Notes: generated from the sequence alone by a model not told the origin. A DNA stretch of 64,000 nt from Cheilinus undulatus (GCF_018320785.1 NC_054872.1:24448769-24512768), one strand, 5' to 3'; numbered from the stretch's first letter, positions 12,501 through 24,169 are shown. Translations and numbers: made by a program.

Positions 12501-13769
12501 TTACTCTCCTGGGAGTGGGTCAGCATGTGCTTAGTGACGGACACCTTGAACTGGAACTCCTGGCGGCACAGGGGGCAGTGGTAAGGCTTTTCTACAGTGT
12601 TGCAGCAGTTGTGGTCTCTAAGTTTACCCACTGTAGAGAAGATCCTCTCACATTCTGCACATTCAAAGTTGCCCAACTCCATAGTTTGAACCTCCTTCTT
12701 TGGAACAAGAAGTTGCTCCTCCTTCGCTCTGTGTTCGTTCCTGTGTTTAATGAGGCTGCTGCGGTGTTGAAAGGTAAGGCCGCATTCTTTACAGGTGAGG
12801 GGCGTGAGCTCATCCTCGTGTGCATGGAAGTGGCGGTGAAGGTTGAACGTCTCACGCCGGGTAAACTTCTTCCCGCACTCCTTACACACCAAACGGCACT
12901 GTTTTGGCTTAGCTGACAGATCAGCCTCCTCCCCTTGGTCTGCCTCCTCATCATCTTCACCAGCATACTCAATCCCATCAGTTTCTCCCACCAGCTCTTT
13001 CTTCTTTGCATTGGCATGGGAGTTTCCCTCTTCATCAGTAATCTCCTCTGCATCATCTGTGGTTTCACCATCGCTTATATGCTGCTGCACCTCTTCAGCT
13101 TTCTCTGTTACATTTTTGAGGTCTGAAAAAGAAAAGCACAACATACTGTCGACTAAGTAAACAGATATAAACATTACATATTCTAACTATATGTATGCAC
13201 TTCTCACTCAATGCATTTTAAATATAAATCCAAACGTACAGGGAGTGATAGTCGTCTTATTTTGTTATGGACATTAGCGTTAGCATAGTCGACTGTGGAC
13301 TGAACCAGGGAGAGCTACAGCTCAGGTTAGCCCGAAGGCTAAAGCTAACTATAAAATACATTAATAACGCTAGCATACCACTCTTATCATTTTCCTGCTC
13401 ATGTTTTGGCGCCTCCCCATCGCATTCTTCGGTTTCTGACCAGTCGAAGTCCCGCTGCTCTCTGCCAGGAGCCTCGGTGTTTTTTTCGGCCGTCGGTGGG
13501 TTTTCCGGTGAACTGCATGTCGTTTTATCGGCTCCAGCACCGGACTCGACACTAACCTCGGAATGGCTGGCAATACCGCCGCCTTCGTTGCCCGGACTGG
13601 CTCTCTGCACTTCTTCGGAGCCCTCCGTGGTGTTATTAACAGTAGTTTCATCTTTTTCATTTAAGCTGCATCCCGACCCTACCGTCTCCGTCTTCCCCCC
13701 ACATGTTCCCTCCTCCTCCGCAGGGGATTTCTGTCGTTTTGGAGACTCCGTCGGGTCTACGGCAGCCAT
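9563..13769 (-). CDS. C2H2 zinc-finger protein B (17 fingers, Gln/Ser/Pro-rich C-terminal region)
   Basis: A polydactyl C2H2 protein of 1316 residues, predicted nuclear and DNA-binding. Exon 1 is 13379-13769, starting at AACATGGC (MAAVDPTESPKRQKSP); an upstream in-frame ATG at 13808 has a weaker context. The donor G|GTATGC joins in phase 1 to exon 2 (9563-13122, acceptor TTTTTCAG), giving the codon for D in DLKNVTEKAEE. Residues 1-205 are acidic and Ser-rich. Sixteen fingers run from about 208 to 770, several joined by TGxKP/TGERP linkers, so tandem groove binding is likely. A roughly 500-residue Gln/Ser/Pro-rich tail follows, with a lone terminal finger LQCMICGCSL...HYLQHA at the end, resembling that of gene C. 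Fingers 6-8 and 11-13 are an internal duplication. No KRAB, SCAN or FiNZ domain is seen. The role is unknown. Confidence 0.92.
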
Positions 13770-14982
13770 GTTTCCCCCATGCACCCCCTTGTCCAGAAGA
13801 ACACACACAGATCATGCTAACCAGCATGAACAAGGCAAAGAGATTTCCGGTTGTGGCTTTCAAAATAAAACCCCGTTTACCAACAATTAGTCGTGGTTCC
13901 TCGTTTCAGAGAATGTAATTAAACTGAAAATGTCCTCTTCTACTACCGCTGTGATACGGTTAGTCTACACAACAAACACGCTCTTCACAACTTCTTTAAT
14001 TTTAAATAAACTTTTCAGCATAACAATTAAAGACACAAATTTCAATTTGCTCGGTGAAAAATCCACATTGATTGGCTGGATTTATTTTCAGTTCATGTCT
14101 GGTCTTTATTGAGGCTTTGTTACATTTCAATGAAACAGTAGTTATCTACAAAATAAAGCTTTTGCAAAACTACTTAGACGGCCATATGCTGTTTGCATCT
14201 ATCTACAAACACATCCATCATACTGCATGCAAGATTATAATAAATAGCCCCTACATATGTATGTTTTCTTTGTAGTTTCATTGTAAACATGTGATTTTAA
14301 AGTATTAAACAGCTGAGATGTTTATGTTTGAAGATTGTTCATTTTGCAAAACACCAAAACTGGCTATTTTCAATGTATATATATTTTCCTCTGAAAACAC
14401 AAAACAGAACAGAGTTTAACTTTATTGTCCAATGAAAGCTGGAAGAAGTATATACCATGAAACTGTTAAAAAGCAAATGCATACATTAGCAGGTAATTAC
14501 AGTAGCTGAATAACTACAATATAGGATAACAACTGCAGGTTACAGGTATTTAACGACGATGTAGTTAGTGCATCAGGAGAATTGAGACAGTACTGACCTA
14601 GAGAGAGCATCATGAGTTTTGCAGCTCAGCGACATGCATATGAAACATCTGCACCTACAGTTTGGTGTTGTGTCGGCGATTAAAAACTCAAATGAGCAGT
14701 CCATCGAGCATTTTTTCCAGAATTTGTTTTTGCACAATAATGTCAAGAAACCAACCTTACAATAAGGCCACCCTATTTTCAAAGGTAATGTGTCTTCTCT
14801 GCTCATCTACTTCAGTCCTCTCTGAAGATGTACTTAAGTGCGAGATGAAGTACTGATTTGGAGTGTTATATAACACTCATAATAAGTCTGTTTATTTTTT
14901 GTAGAAACCCTTTCAAAAAAGCGTAATTTCTTGTTAGATTTCAAACACTGAATATCCACAATGTCCATTTTGTACTTTTACT
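13770..14982. other. Gene B upstream region and MYPOP-like 3' flank
   Basis: The gene B transcription start should lie just above 13769. An ETS-like TTTCCGG (13844-13850) is present there. The remainder is AT-rich with no supported gene. Confidence 0.45.
14891..14896 (-). terminator. Candidate poly(A) signal for the MYPOP-like gene
   Basis: TTTATT on the plus strand is AATAAA on the minus strand, about 87 bp past the stop codon at 14983. It would give a very short 3' UTR. Other AATAAA-like words lie farther downstream, so this is only a candidate. Confidence 0.35.
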
Positions 14983-16868
14983 TTAGCGCCGTCTCCTGCG
15001 TCTGTGATCAACAGCTCTCCCTCGCCGTGGCCTCTGCATGCTCCCATTCGTGTCTGTTGGTGGATCAGAAGGAAAAGTGCTATGTTCATCAGGGGACGAT
15101 GGTGAGGGCGCCAATGCTACTGCTGACTGATTATTTGAATGCTGGGTGACCACTGGCATCTGCTGCGGATTATTCTTAAGTTGCGTTTGCAGAGGTGCAT
15201 CAACCTGCTGCTGCTGTTGTGGTTGCTGCTTCTGTGGTTCGATGTGCTGCAGCTGCTGCTGCTGCTGCTGCTGCTGCTGAGCTGGCTGTGATTGTAAGTG
15301 CTGTTGTGATGTTTGTGTTTGGTGTGCCTGTTGTGCACGGTGTTGCTGTGGCTGTGGTTGTTGTTGGGCTTCAAGCACTCCTAGTAACCTTTGCAAGAGG
15401 ACATTGTTTTGTTGTAGACTGACTGCTAATGCCTCTTGTGAGGCAACAAGTGTTCTCATGTCCTGTCTGAAGCCATCTGCAAATTCCCGCAAACTCTTTT
15501 CTACCCGATTTCCCAGTTGAATTGCTGCTTCCCCTAACCCTCGTAGCTCATCTTCAAGCCAGGAGCTGCGTGGAGGGGCTTCCAGAGGACCCTGCGCTCC
15601 AAGTGATGGCTGAGGACTGCTGGGCTGGGGGCTGCCATTAAGGAAAGGAGCACTGTAAAGGGGAGAAGGAGGAAGCCATCGTTCTGATGAAGGAGGTGGC
15701 CCTATGCCCAGGCCGAGTCCTAACCCCAATTTGTCCTCCATGCTGTTCTCCACTGGCTCACACTCAGGTTCTCCCATGTCTCTTTCACGCTCAGGATTGT
15801 CCTCATCTTTCTCCAAACCATCTCTTTCTGATCCTTCCATTCCTACAACTAAAGAAATGAGAGTAAATATTAGGTATATATGTAAATATATAATGAACAC
15901 AGATAATAGATCAGAACAGAAAATTACTTTTCACCTGTGTCCGAGTCAGGGAAGCATGGGAAACTGGGCTTTGGTCTAATGCTTTGTTTTTGCCTGGTAT
16001 GTTGAAGCCTGGGGCTCGTCTGGGAAGGATGACCATGCATTGAGGTCCCTCTGCTGGATGGCAGGTAGCAGCTGCGGTGGCGAGCATCTGCTAGCCTGCC
16101 TCCATTGCGTCTCTTTAAGTCATCCCATCGCTTCTTCACCTCCCGGAGGGTACGTGGGACTCTTGAAACAGCGTTAACTCTCTCTAGGATTCCTGCCCAG
16201 ATGCGCTCTCTCTCCCGCCGCCTGAGCCTCCCTGCAGGACCGAAAAGCTCTCCTTCACATCGAGTGACTTCTGACACCAACACCTCCAGCTCTGCACCAC
16301 TGAAGCGACTTTTTCTTTTTCCTGCACCACCAGCAGCCAAAGCGGCTGACATAGCTCTGTCTGAAAAGTAAGGGACAGGCAGAAGATATAAAACTAAAAA
16401 CTATCAAATGTAGGAACATTATGAGAGAAAAAGAAATGTGCTATAGCAGAGTCAGAGTTAAACACTGTTAAACGTTTGCATATTACTGTAAACCAAGTCT
16501 GTGCCTTTGAAAAACACTGATAAAACTATTAGATTCATCTAAAGTGCACGTGTTCATAATTATTCATGTTTTCCTGGAGGAGGAATACACTCTGTAAAAC
16601 AATAGGGCTTACTTTGTTCGATTGACAAAAGGTCGTCTGAAGACATGCCAGGTGCCATAATGTTGGGATGCACCACTACGACATTGAAGGGGAGACCCCC
16701 AGGTAATCCACTGTTTTGGTCACAGCTGCCCTCTGAGTCCTCATCCTCCCTGGGGAAGCCGTTTTCTGAGGCTCCCCCTCCAAAGGGTCCCTCCGGAGAC
16801 TCCACTTTGATGTGCATGGGAGGTGATTGCTCGTACAGCAGCCCCCCCTCCTCGTAGTACTCAGTCAT
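14983..16868 (-). CDS. Myb/SANT-like transcription factor, MYPOP-like
   Basis: A 515-residue nuclear transcription-factor candidate in three coding exons: 16613-16868, 15935-16360 and 14983-15848. Joins are A|GTAAGC to TTTTCAG (phase 1) and G|GTGAAA to CTTTAG (phase 1), and both keep the frame open. Exon 1 is acidic and Gly-rich (start MTEYYEEGGLLYE). Exon 2 carries a Myb/SANT-like domain, KRKSRFSGAELEVLVSEV through LREVKKRWDDLKRR, of the kind found in MYPOP/p42POP, NAIF1 and TSNARE1. Exon 3 has a helical block (LREFADGFRQDMRTLV...LLQRLLGVLEA), Pro/Ser- and Gln-rich stretches with a CTG-encoded polyglutamine run, and a basic tail ending in RRRRRR. The helical block and Arg-rich tail resemble MYPOP, a profilin-binding repressor; ligand and role here are inferred from that. 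A TSNARE1- or NAIF1-type paralogue is the main alternative. Confidence 0.85.
15245..15279. repeat. CTG/CAG trinucleotide repeat coding for polyglutamine
   Basis: An uninterrupted CTG run of about ten units on the plus strand gives CAG codons, and so polyglutamine, in exon 3 of the MYPOP-like gene. It lies in a wider, less regular Gln-rich region (about 15200-15370). Length polymorphism is likely. Confidence 0.9.
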
Positions 16869-17751
16869 GGGTCAGACCTGATTCACAGCAGAACTGACTG
16901 GCGGGCCAATTCTGATCCTGGCAGCTGCTGCCCCATTAACACAAGTTCATGGTAAAACTAAACCTACTGCTAAATGCATTTTAACTTACAGCTGCTGAAT
17001 CAGATAATCATAAACCTTCTTTGACAATAGCTGCCACACATACCACTGAGTGACTTCATAAGCAATGTAGAGTTAAAGTATCCCAATTTAATATTTTAAT
17101 AGTACTTTTAAAAAGAAATAAGACATCACAACATCTCAGAGAAAGACAAACTAATTGTGTGATTACACAATAAAGTCCAGAAAGTTATATGGCTACTGTA
17201 CCAGCGCTTAAATCTCGCTATTGTTTTCACATATATTAATATTTCTTAAAATATATCTCAAACTAAACAACAGTGCGTAAAAGCCTAAAGCTAAAAGCTA
17301 AACCCAGCCGCCAGTTGTCAAACTGTGAGAAGCTTCATCAGGCAGAGATTCACCACCGGAGCTGAAATACAACAACACAACACAACACTGCTTCAAACTG
17401 AGTGTCATTTTCAAAATGCTATCTCGGTTTTCTCTGTGATGTTGACGTCTGTATTCTGCCGCATTAATGCGCATTTCTGACAGCACCACATCCGCAATGG
17501 TTGCGCATTCCGCATACATTAGATGCTCATCTTGCAATGGTGCTAGCTATAAGCTAACAGGCTAGCACTGTTTTAGGTGAAGCAGCAGTCTGAAGAGCTA
17601 AAGACAACTGAACAGAAAAGATGTGAGTGTTTAGGCTGGTGTGTGTCTTACCGCATGATAACTGCACATGGTTGGCAAAACAAAACCAAAACACAAACGG
17701 AGCAGCTGTTAGCTCAGCAGCCGACACAAACCGAGGACGGTCGCGTACATT
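16869..17751 (-). other. 5' flank of the MYPOP-like gene
   Basis: Probable 5' UTR and intron, with an acceptor-like AATCAG 9 bp before the start codon. A more GC-rich interval at 17290-17760 may contain a non-coding first exon. No separate gene is supported. Confidence 0.4.
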
Positions 17752-17759
17752 TGACGTCA
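17752..17759. promoter_or_regulatory. CRE palindrome TGACGTCA
   Basis: A perfect CREB/ATF consensus about 890 bp upstream of the MYPOP-like start codon, next to CpG-containing sequence (GGTCGCGTAC). It plausibly marks the promoter of that minus-strand gene. The evidence is motif and position only. Confidence 0.35.
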
Positions 17760-17999
17760 TCGAGGAGGTGTGTTCAGGAGCAATCAAAGTTTGGAGAAAA
17801 AGGTTGGAAATTCTAAAGTTTGGACAGTTATATATTTTTAAAATTCATGCATATTTAGGTAATTTGTTATTCATTTAAAACTTTACAAAACAATTATTTT
17901 TTACATGTTTTTACTGTATTTTTTACATCGTAAGTTTATGATTTGTAGAACGTTCTGACTGTATGCTAAATAAAAATACAATTGTTGCAAATGCACTGA

Positions 18000-18390
18000 T
18001 GCTTACTGTTTACATGGCACAGATTTTTTTTAAATGAAACTCCTGCACTTAAGCACAATAGCACTTTACCATCTGCCTTATGCACTTTAACACCTTATAC
18101 ACTTTACCGTATGGTCACTTTACTCCTGCCAGTCTTAAGCAAAGTCATACAGCCACCTTCTGTATTGTTACATGTGGGTCTTTGTATAATGCTGTACTTT
18201 GTTTGGTCTCCATGTGTTGTCTGATTTGATGTATATTTTTATTTTCATTATGAACATGCTTGATGTATGCTTTTATATGTATTCCATCAACCTGCCAGGG
18301 ACTACAGATGGGAATTAGCCTATGGCTACAATCTGGTACATTTACATGTCCATGTTCATAAATTTGCATTGTCCCCTACAATAGATAAAA
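18000..18390 (+). mobile_element. LINE 3'-end fragment
   Basis: GCACTTTA-rich sequence is followed by CTGCCAGGGACTACAGATGG, a TTAGCCTATGGCTACAATCT block and GCATTGTCCCCTACAATAGA. I recognise this arrangement as the 3' untranslated end of a common teleost non-LTR retrotransposon family. No coding part remains. Confidence 0.55.
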
Positions 18391-19226
18391 TGTATCTCCA
18401 TTGTGGAGAGAGAAGATGGAGAGCTACTTCATGAGTTATTAAGTTTAAACCTAGAGAGCTAAACTGAACAGGCTTCTACAGAAAAAAATAAAGTAATGAG
18501 GTTAAATGAGGGGGGAAAAAATATTGGTTCATAAAGTGAAATGCAACTACTGTCAAAATCTAAGGCCAATATTTAATGCTCTTACTGCAACAAAACATGT
18601 TGGTACTAAATTCAATCTCAAAACACTTTAAAGCACTTTCTATAATCTTATTTTTTCTCTTGAATGTGAAAAGCAAATAAATTCCTTAGCCTCTGGAAAA
18701 ATTTTTTGTTGAGAAAATCTGAAATTGTTAATCATTGTTATTTTGAATGTAAATAAATCCAAAGGGCTATTAGGGACGGACTGATAATAGTTAACTGCTG
18801 AAAAGCATTACAACCAGTATAGAGAAATATTCAAGACAAAATATTTTATGTCCAAAAGCATATTCATTTTCCAAATATGACTTAAGATTTTAGATAATTT
18901 TTTCACAGATTAACAGAAGGTACTTGTTGTTGAATCACAATCAGACTGCTTTCAAACAGCCATAGCTGGGACCTTTTATAAAAACACTGATATAAAGATT
19001 TGTTGTCCTCCTAAAGATGAGGATATATTTGAGGTAACTGCATCGAATGTGAAATAACAATACCATTAATTTCTGTAAAAGCTTAGTGGGTGTTTTAGTG
19101 ATAAAAAAATAAATGCAACAATGTTTTCTGAAATCCTGCAGTGCAATCAAAGATTGAGTCTGTGTGATAAACTTCAGAGAACATAAAGGGGACTCAAGGT
19201 CTTACTATCGACAAGCTCTCATACTC

Positions 19227-19324
19227 CAGGTGTGCTTTCACACACTGCTCAGCATAAAAGGGCTGACGATTAATATTTCTGTCCTTGGCCTTACAGATAA
19301 CATGAGGACAGCATGGGTTTATAA
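19227..19324 (+). promoter_or_regulatory. Trypsin promoter: PTF1-like element and TATA box
   Basis: An E-box CAGGTG at 19227-19232 followed by TGCTTTCACAC resembles the bipartite E-box/TC-box element bound by PTF1 in pancreatic acinar genes. The TATA box (TTTATAAGG, core 19320-19324) lies about 50 bp before the start codon. Both are retained at nearly the same spacing (93 against 95 bp) in the decayed copy at 22.1 kb, which supports function. Confidence 0.6.
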
Positions 19325-19373
19325 GGGGCTGCAGGGCTGCTGAGCAGACACCAAGGCTCAGACAGGAACCACC

Positions 19374-20506
19374 ATGAAGGCTTTCATTCTTTTGGCCCTG
19401 TGCGCAGTGGCATGTAAGTGTTTCAGATCTTTTGTTTATATATTTAAGGCATGAGTTAAACTTTTTTTCACGGAAAACTACTGTCATTCAAAGCTTTAAG
19501 TCTTGTAAATCTCTCTTCATATCAGACGCTGCTCCCATTGAGGATGACAAGATTGTTGGAGGGTATGAGTGCAGAAAGAACTCTGTGCCCTACCAGGTCT
19601 CTCTGAACTCTGGCTACCACTTCTGTGGAGGCTCCCTGATCTCCAGCACCTGGGTGGTTTCTGCTGCTCACTGCTACAAGTCGTAAGGACAAACATTTGA
19701 TCCTAATTCAAAACAAAATTACTGAAACTTTGGACATGCCTTATGGAATGTACCTGTTTTAATTCCCTTGCTCTTATGCAAACTTCATGTGTGTCCCTGT
19801 AGCCGTGTCCAGGTGCGTCTTGGTGAGCACAACATTGCTGTCAACGAGGGCACAGAGCAGTTCATCAACTCTGCCAAGGTCATCCGTCACCCCAGATACA
19901 GCAGCCGTAACCTGGACAATGACATCATGCTGATCAAGCTGAGCAAGCCCGCCACCCTGAACAACTACGTGCGCACCGTGTCCCTGCCCTCCAGCTGTGC
20001 AAGCTCTGGCACCCGCTGTCTGATCTCTGGATGGGGCAACATGAGTGGCTCTGGAAGTCGGTAAAACACCACAGGTCAATCTACTGTACAATGTACTATC
20101 AGTCCTAACATGAAATGTATTTTTCCACTCTAGGCAACTACCCTGACCGTCTGAGGTGCCTGGATGCTCCCATCCTGAGTGACAGCAGCTGCAGGTCCTC
20201 CTACCCTGGACAGATCACCTCCAACATGTTCTGTGCTGGATTCCTGGAGGGAGGCAAAGACTCCTGCCAGGTATGAGCTCAAGTCCTCATCACTTGTTTT
20301 CTCCAAATGTCAGAACATCTCTGTTCACATTATCCTCTGTGTCTGTGTCCTATCAGGGAGACTCTGGTGGCCCCGTGGTGTGCAACGGTCAGCTGCAGGG
20401 TGTGGTGTCCTGGGGTTACGGCTGTGCTGAGAGGAACAAGCCTGGAGTCTACGCCAAGGTCTGCAACTACAACTCCTGGATCCGCAGCACCATGTCCTCC
20501 AACTAA
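19374..20506 (+). CDS. prss1: Trypsinogen (anionic-type trypsin)
   Basis: A secreted pancreatic serine protease zymogen that cuts after Lys/Arg. Five exons: 19374-19413, 19526-19682, 19803-20056, 20134-20270 and 20357-20506, all GT-AG, in the usual trypsin layout; 245 residues. The signal peptide is [15 protein letters not shown], then activation peptide APIEDDK before the mature start IVGGYEC. Catalytic His is in AAHC (exon 2), Asp in DNDIML (exon 3) and Ser in GDSGGP (exon 5). The specificity Asp is in GGKDSC, six residues before the Ser. Twelve cysteines fit six disulfides. The exon 3 donor is A|GTCGGT, chosen because it alone gives SGSNYPDRL. A poly(A) signal follows. It is the only confident plus-strand gene among minus-strand transcription factors. 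The symbol is family-level; orthology within the trypsin family was not tested. Confidence 0.95.
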
Positions 20507-20616
20507 ATGGATAATTCTTCAAATGGCAACGTGTTCCATGGGTGAAAAATGGGCTATGAAATGTATTCATTTCGTCCAAAGTCCCCATGTTCGTAATATG
20601 GAGTTGAGTTGTGTGA

Positions 20617-20622
20617 AATAAA
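20617..20622 (+). terminator. Trypsin poly(A) signal
   Basis: AATAAA 111 bp after the trypsin stop codon, giving the short 3' UTR normal for pancreatic protease genes. Confidence 0.75.
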
Positions 20623-20639
20623 ATGTATTGTCCATAATA

Positions 20640-21316
20640 GCTGTCTGATTTAGTTTTTCTATCATAACAAATGAGCTGAGGCCAGGGGATGTTTCAACAT
20701 ATCGTAATGCTTGTACTAAGCATGAGTGCAGGATTTTGGTTGCTTAGCTACTTAAAGTAGCAGAAATGATAATATTAGAGGATGTTCTCATAAAGATCAC
20801 TTTCTTGTTTTGGTCTCTGAAGTGGTAATTGGTTTAAATAGCACAAGATTTTTGGAACACAGTCTCGGCACAAGCTCATCCATGATGGTTCAGATTCCAT
20901 TCCCCAATTTTAACATGAAAAGCAATTAAAGCAATATAGCATGCATCTGAGGGATTTAAATGAAGCATCTTAGCCAAAGCTTGAATTAGTTGGATTAAAA
21001 TAAACAATTAACGAAATGCTTCCAAACTGATGTATCTCTAGACTGCTATGCGTAGTCAAAAGAATAATTTAAATTCAAACTATAGGATATAAGAATAAGA
21101 TAGACCATTTCAAATGACTGCAATAAACTTGTGTATAAAATGTGTTCTATTAAGAATCATTCCACTTCTTTCATGTTTGAAAATAATTTAATCCATATAG
21201 ATTTACATTAAAGAGTTAATCTAAAAATTAAAAAAGCATAAAGGGTTTCCATTTTTTTTACATTAAAATCCTGCACTCTATAATTGTTCCAAGAATGAAA
21301 TATATATATATATACA

Positions 21317-21348
<32 letters not shown>

Positions 21349-21367
21349 CATACATATACATGCATAC

Positions 21368-21434
<67 letters not shown>

Positions 21435-22110
21435 TTTTTTTTTTTCTTAAGGTTGATGATTTAGTTTTTTTTCAGGATTGTAAAATGTGACATACAAAGT
21501 AAAACCCAAAGTGGAAATGCAGCAGAAAATAAAATATAATTCAAGTAATTTTTTTTCTCTCTCTCTCTTTTTTCATAAAAATAGTCAGAAAAAAAGGCAA
21601 AAAAGAAAAAAAAAACATATATAGATACTTTTAAACAATAAATTTTTGCGTGAAGTCAAATTCAGTCATTTCTTATCTGACTTTTATCCACATGAGCATT
21701 TACATAACTTTTTCTGTTGGGCTCAAACCGTCAAAATATTTTTTTTTCTGACCAGAACAGCTGATCAAATATTAATTTTATAATTTTTTTAGCATATAGA
21801 AAAATAAATTTTCCAAATGTATCTTCCACTGTAAAACTAACTTAAGGATATTTCTGTCATTTTGTTGCAAAGTATAATTAAAAAAAATTAACTGAAGTGG
21901 ATTGTCTTTATTAGCAGAAATTTAAGGGGTCACACTGATTCAGTGTATTTATCAAAACATTTTGCATAGTAAGACAAATATGAGACCTAAATACCATTTT
22001 GAAAAGTCACCAATGAAAGAAACGTTATCTAATTTCCCTATATTCTCATACTGATACAGAAATAATAATACACCTTTGTATAAAAATGGCTTTCAGGCAT
22101 TGCTGGCACT
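20640..22110. other. Intergenic between trypsin and its pseudogene
   Basis: AT-rich DNA. Apart from the microsatellite at 21301-21431 and several A/T homopolymers, I see no gene or clear transposon. Confidence 0.5.
21301..21431. repeat. Compound (TA)n/(CATA)n microsatellite
   Basis: A (TA) run passes into roughly 15 CATA/TACA units with a few interruptions, then a pure TA tract of more than 50 bp, ending in a T homopolymer. Confidence 0.95.
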
Positions 22111-22124
22111 AAAGTACACATTAT

Positions 22125-22560
22125 CAATAACTTGGCCCTCGTCCTCCAGATGTGCTTTCACACACGATCAAAAACGAGTAATGTGAAAACATGAGGGTAA
22201 ACGTCCTTGGCCAATCAGATAACATGAGAACAGCGTGGGTTTATAAGGGGCAGCAGGACTGCTGAGCAGACACTGAGGCTCAGACAGGAACCACCATGAA
22301 GGCCTTCATTCTCTTGGGCCTGTGAGCAGTGGCATGTGAATCAACAAATTTGATGCAAATTTTGAAAATACATGTATATAATTCAATTGCATTTTTCTCA
22401 ACTGGTCAGCCCCAGGACCTACACCAACATTTCTAAACATGTTTTAAACTTAAATTTATATAAATAAAAATGTTACAGTTTAGGCCTTAGATGGGACAGA
22501 ACATGTGCAACTACAACTCCTGGAGCCACAGCACCATGCCCTCCAACTACAGACACTTTC
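22125..22560 (+). pseudogene. Decayed trypsinogen copy
   Basis: The promoter and first exon of trypsin are duplicated: E-box CAGATG at 22147-22152 followed by the same TGCTTTCACACAC, TATA core at 22242-22246, the same leader and ATGAAGGC at 22296. The tenth codon is TGA in place of the Cys codon TGC, and the first donor has changed from GTAAGT to GTGAAT. Exons 2-4 are gone. A remnant of exon 5 remains at about 22502-22549 (TGCAACTACAACTCCTGGA...), where an Ile codon has become Ser and the stop codon is lost. It cannot encode trypsin, and whether it is still transcribed is unknown. Confidence 0.85.
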
Positions 22561-22789
22561 AAGATTTTTGTGTAACGAAAACGGATTACTTTAAAAAATA
22601 AAAGTACATGTCTGAACAAGACATCCTTTCCTTGACTTATCTGCTAGCACTACAATTTGGATTTAATTCCCATAACGGCAAGTTTTCAGATTTTATAAAA
22701 CATATCCTCATTTGATTACGTAAAAAAATAAACCTCAGAAGTAAGTTATACACTAATGCACTGGACTAGTACTTCACAACATTACAGAG

Positions 22790-22989
22790 TGTATTTATTC
22801 CCACTGAGTCAGACAAAATCAGAGAGGTGCTCGGGTCCTCATCCAGGAAATTTTGAACATCCAACACTTAATTCCCTAAACTATTGAGAATATTCTCTCA
22901 CTGGTAAAAATCAGACTTTTCACGGCCCTAAATTTCAAATGTGCAATCTAACACTTTTTAAGACTTTTCAAGGATCTGCAGAAACCCTG
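22790..22989. mobile_element. Fragment of a hAT-like family (3' terminus GATCTGCAGAAACCCTG)
   Basis: The interior (AGTCAGAC/TAAAATCAGAGAGG, then AATTTCAAATGTGCAATCTA) matches the larger element at 45798-46846. The right end GGATCTGCAGAAACCCTG is the inverted form of its CAGGGTT-type terminus. The left end is missing. Confidence 0.5.
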
Positions 22990-24169
22990 CTCTCAGCCAT
23001 CTCAAGTGTAAAGCTGTTTATTACCTATTCAGAAATTTTGGCCTTCAAAATAACAGATGTGACCATATGTTAATGCAAAAATGACCTTTATTGATTGAAG
23101 ACAAACTATAGCATTGGGTCATATACAACAGGAAAACATCTTCAAAAATGTTCATGATTCCAACATCTTGTGTCCAACACTGACACATGAAAACGTAGCT
23201 TTTTAATAGCAGTAAACAAAATGATCGTCCGCAACACTCCTATCACACTCTGAGCCATCATTTATCTGTGAAACACAGAGCAAACTCTGACAAAACATGT
23301 GCATGAGGAAAGCTGATATTCACTCTATAAATTTAGATACAAAGAGGTGACAGATGTCATTATATGAGATGAGGAGAAAGCTGATTTTGTATGAAAGCCC
23401 TCCTGATATTTGGTAATACTTTTACAGCTGAAATTTGTAAAATCATACTGCTATTCAGTTGACTGGTCACTTTTGACAGTCAAGACATTTTTTCTCCCAA
23501 ATGTGTTTAACTTGCTATGCTTTTATTTTACCAAGAACTTTTGCAACATGATCAGTCGAACTTTTTCCCTCCAGCTTAAAAACTAAAGATGCCATGAGGT
23601 TAACAGTAAAGAGGACAAACTAAGGTTTAAAATATTTCAGTGGTTAATTTTCAGAAAGAAATTAATTTTATTGAAGTCCATGATCAAACATCCACAGCAG
23701 GTAAAACTTCTGTTTTCAATCGCTTATTTCATAGAAAAGCATAATCCCTGGTCCCTGGGCTACGGGCCACCTATGTTTGAATGTATCAAATATTTCTCAA
23801 TCTTTGTCAAAGCTGAAAGTTCCTTCAGCACAATCCACCCATGACAAATTTAAAATGTTGTTCATCTCTTTTCTTTGATGAATGATTAGATGTCAAAACT
23901 AAAGGGCAATCAGTGGCTTCTACCTGAAGGTGAATAGTGATATCAGTTTCCCTTTTACTTTATACATTCAGTGTGTAATTTGGAGTCTGAAAACTGAGGC
24001 AAATCTTTCATATCCATTTAGGGCCATAAGAATTTCAAAAACAGTTTTAATTCCTGGAATGAAACAGACTGTTTGTACATTTTCTAATCTACAACTACAG
24101 GGCCCCTGTGTTAACAAATTAAAAAGCTGACGTTTATAAAGACTAGGTAAAGAATGCGTATTTCAGAAA
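22990..24169. other. Intergenic / possible 3' UTR of gene C
   Basis: AT-rich DNA downstream of the gene C stop codon. No domain-bearing reading frame or recognised repeat was seen. Confidence 0.45.

Noticed and set aside
13770-13808. Upstream ATG of gene B (MCVLLDKGVHGGN before MAAVDP)
   Set aside because: Its context is weaker than that of AACATGGC. The shorter start is preferred, although the longer one cannot be excluded.
13267-13890. 207-codon plus-strand frame over gene B exon 1
   Set aside because: It is antisense to a coding exon with a good start and splice joins. Its composition is the complement of the acidic leader and no domain is visible.
15195-15422. Ala/Val-rich plus-strand frame at the CTG repeat
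   Set aside because: It is an alternative frame of the polyglutamine-coding repeat of the MYPOP-like gene.
20057-20060. Trypsin exon 3 donor at CG|GTAAAA
   Set aside because: It would shift the frame and destroy [12 protein letters not shown]. The donor A|GTCGGT four bases earlier keeps the trypsin sequence intact.
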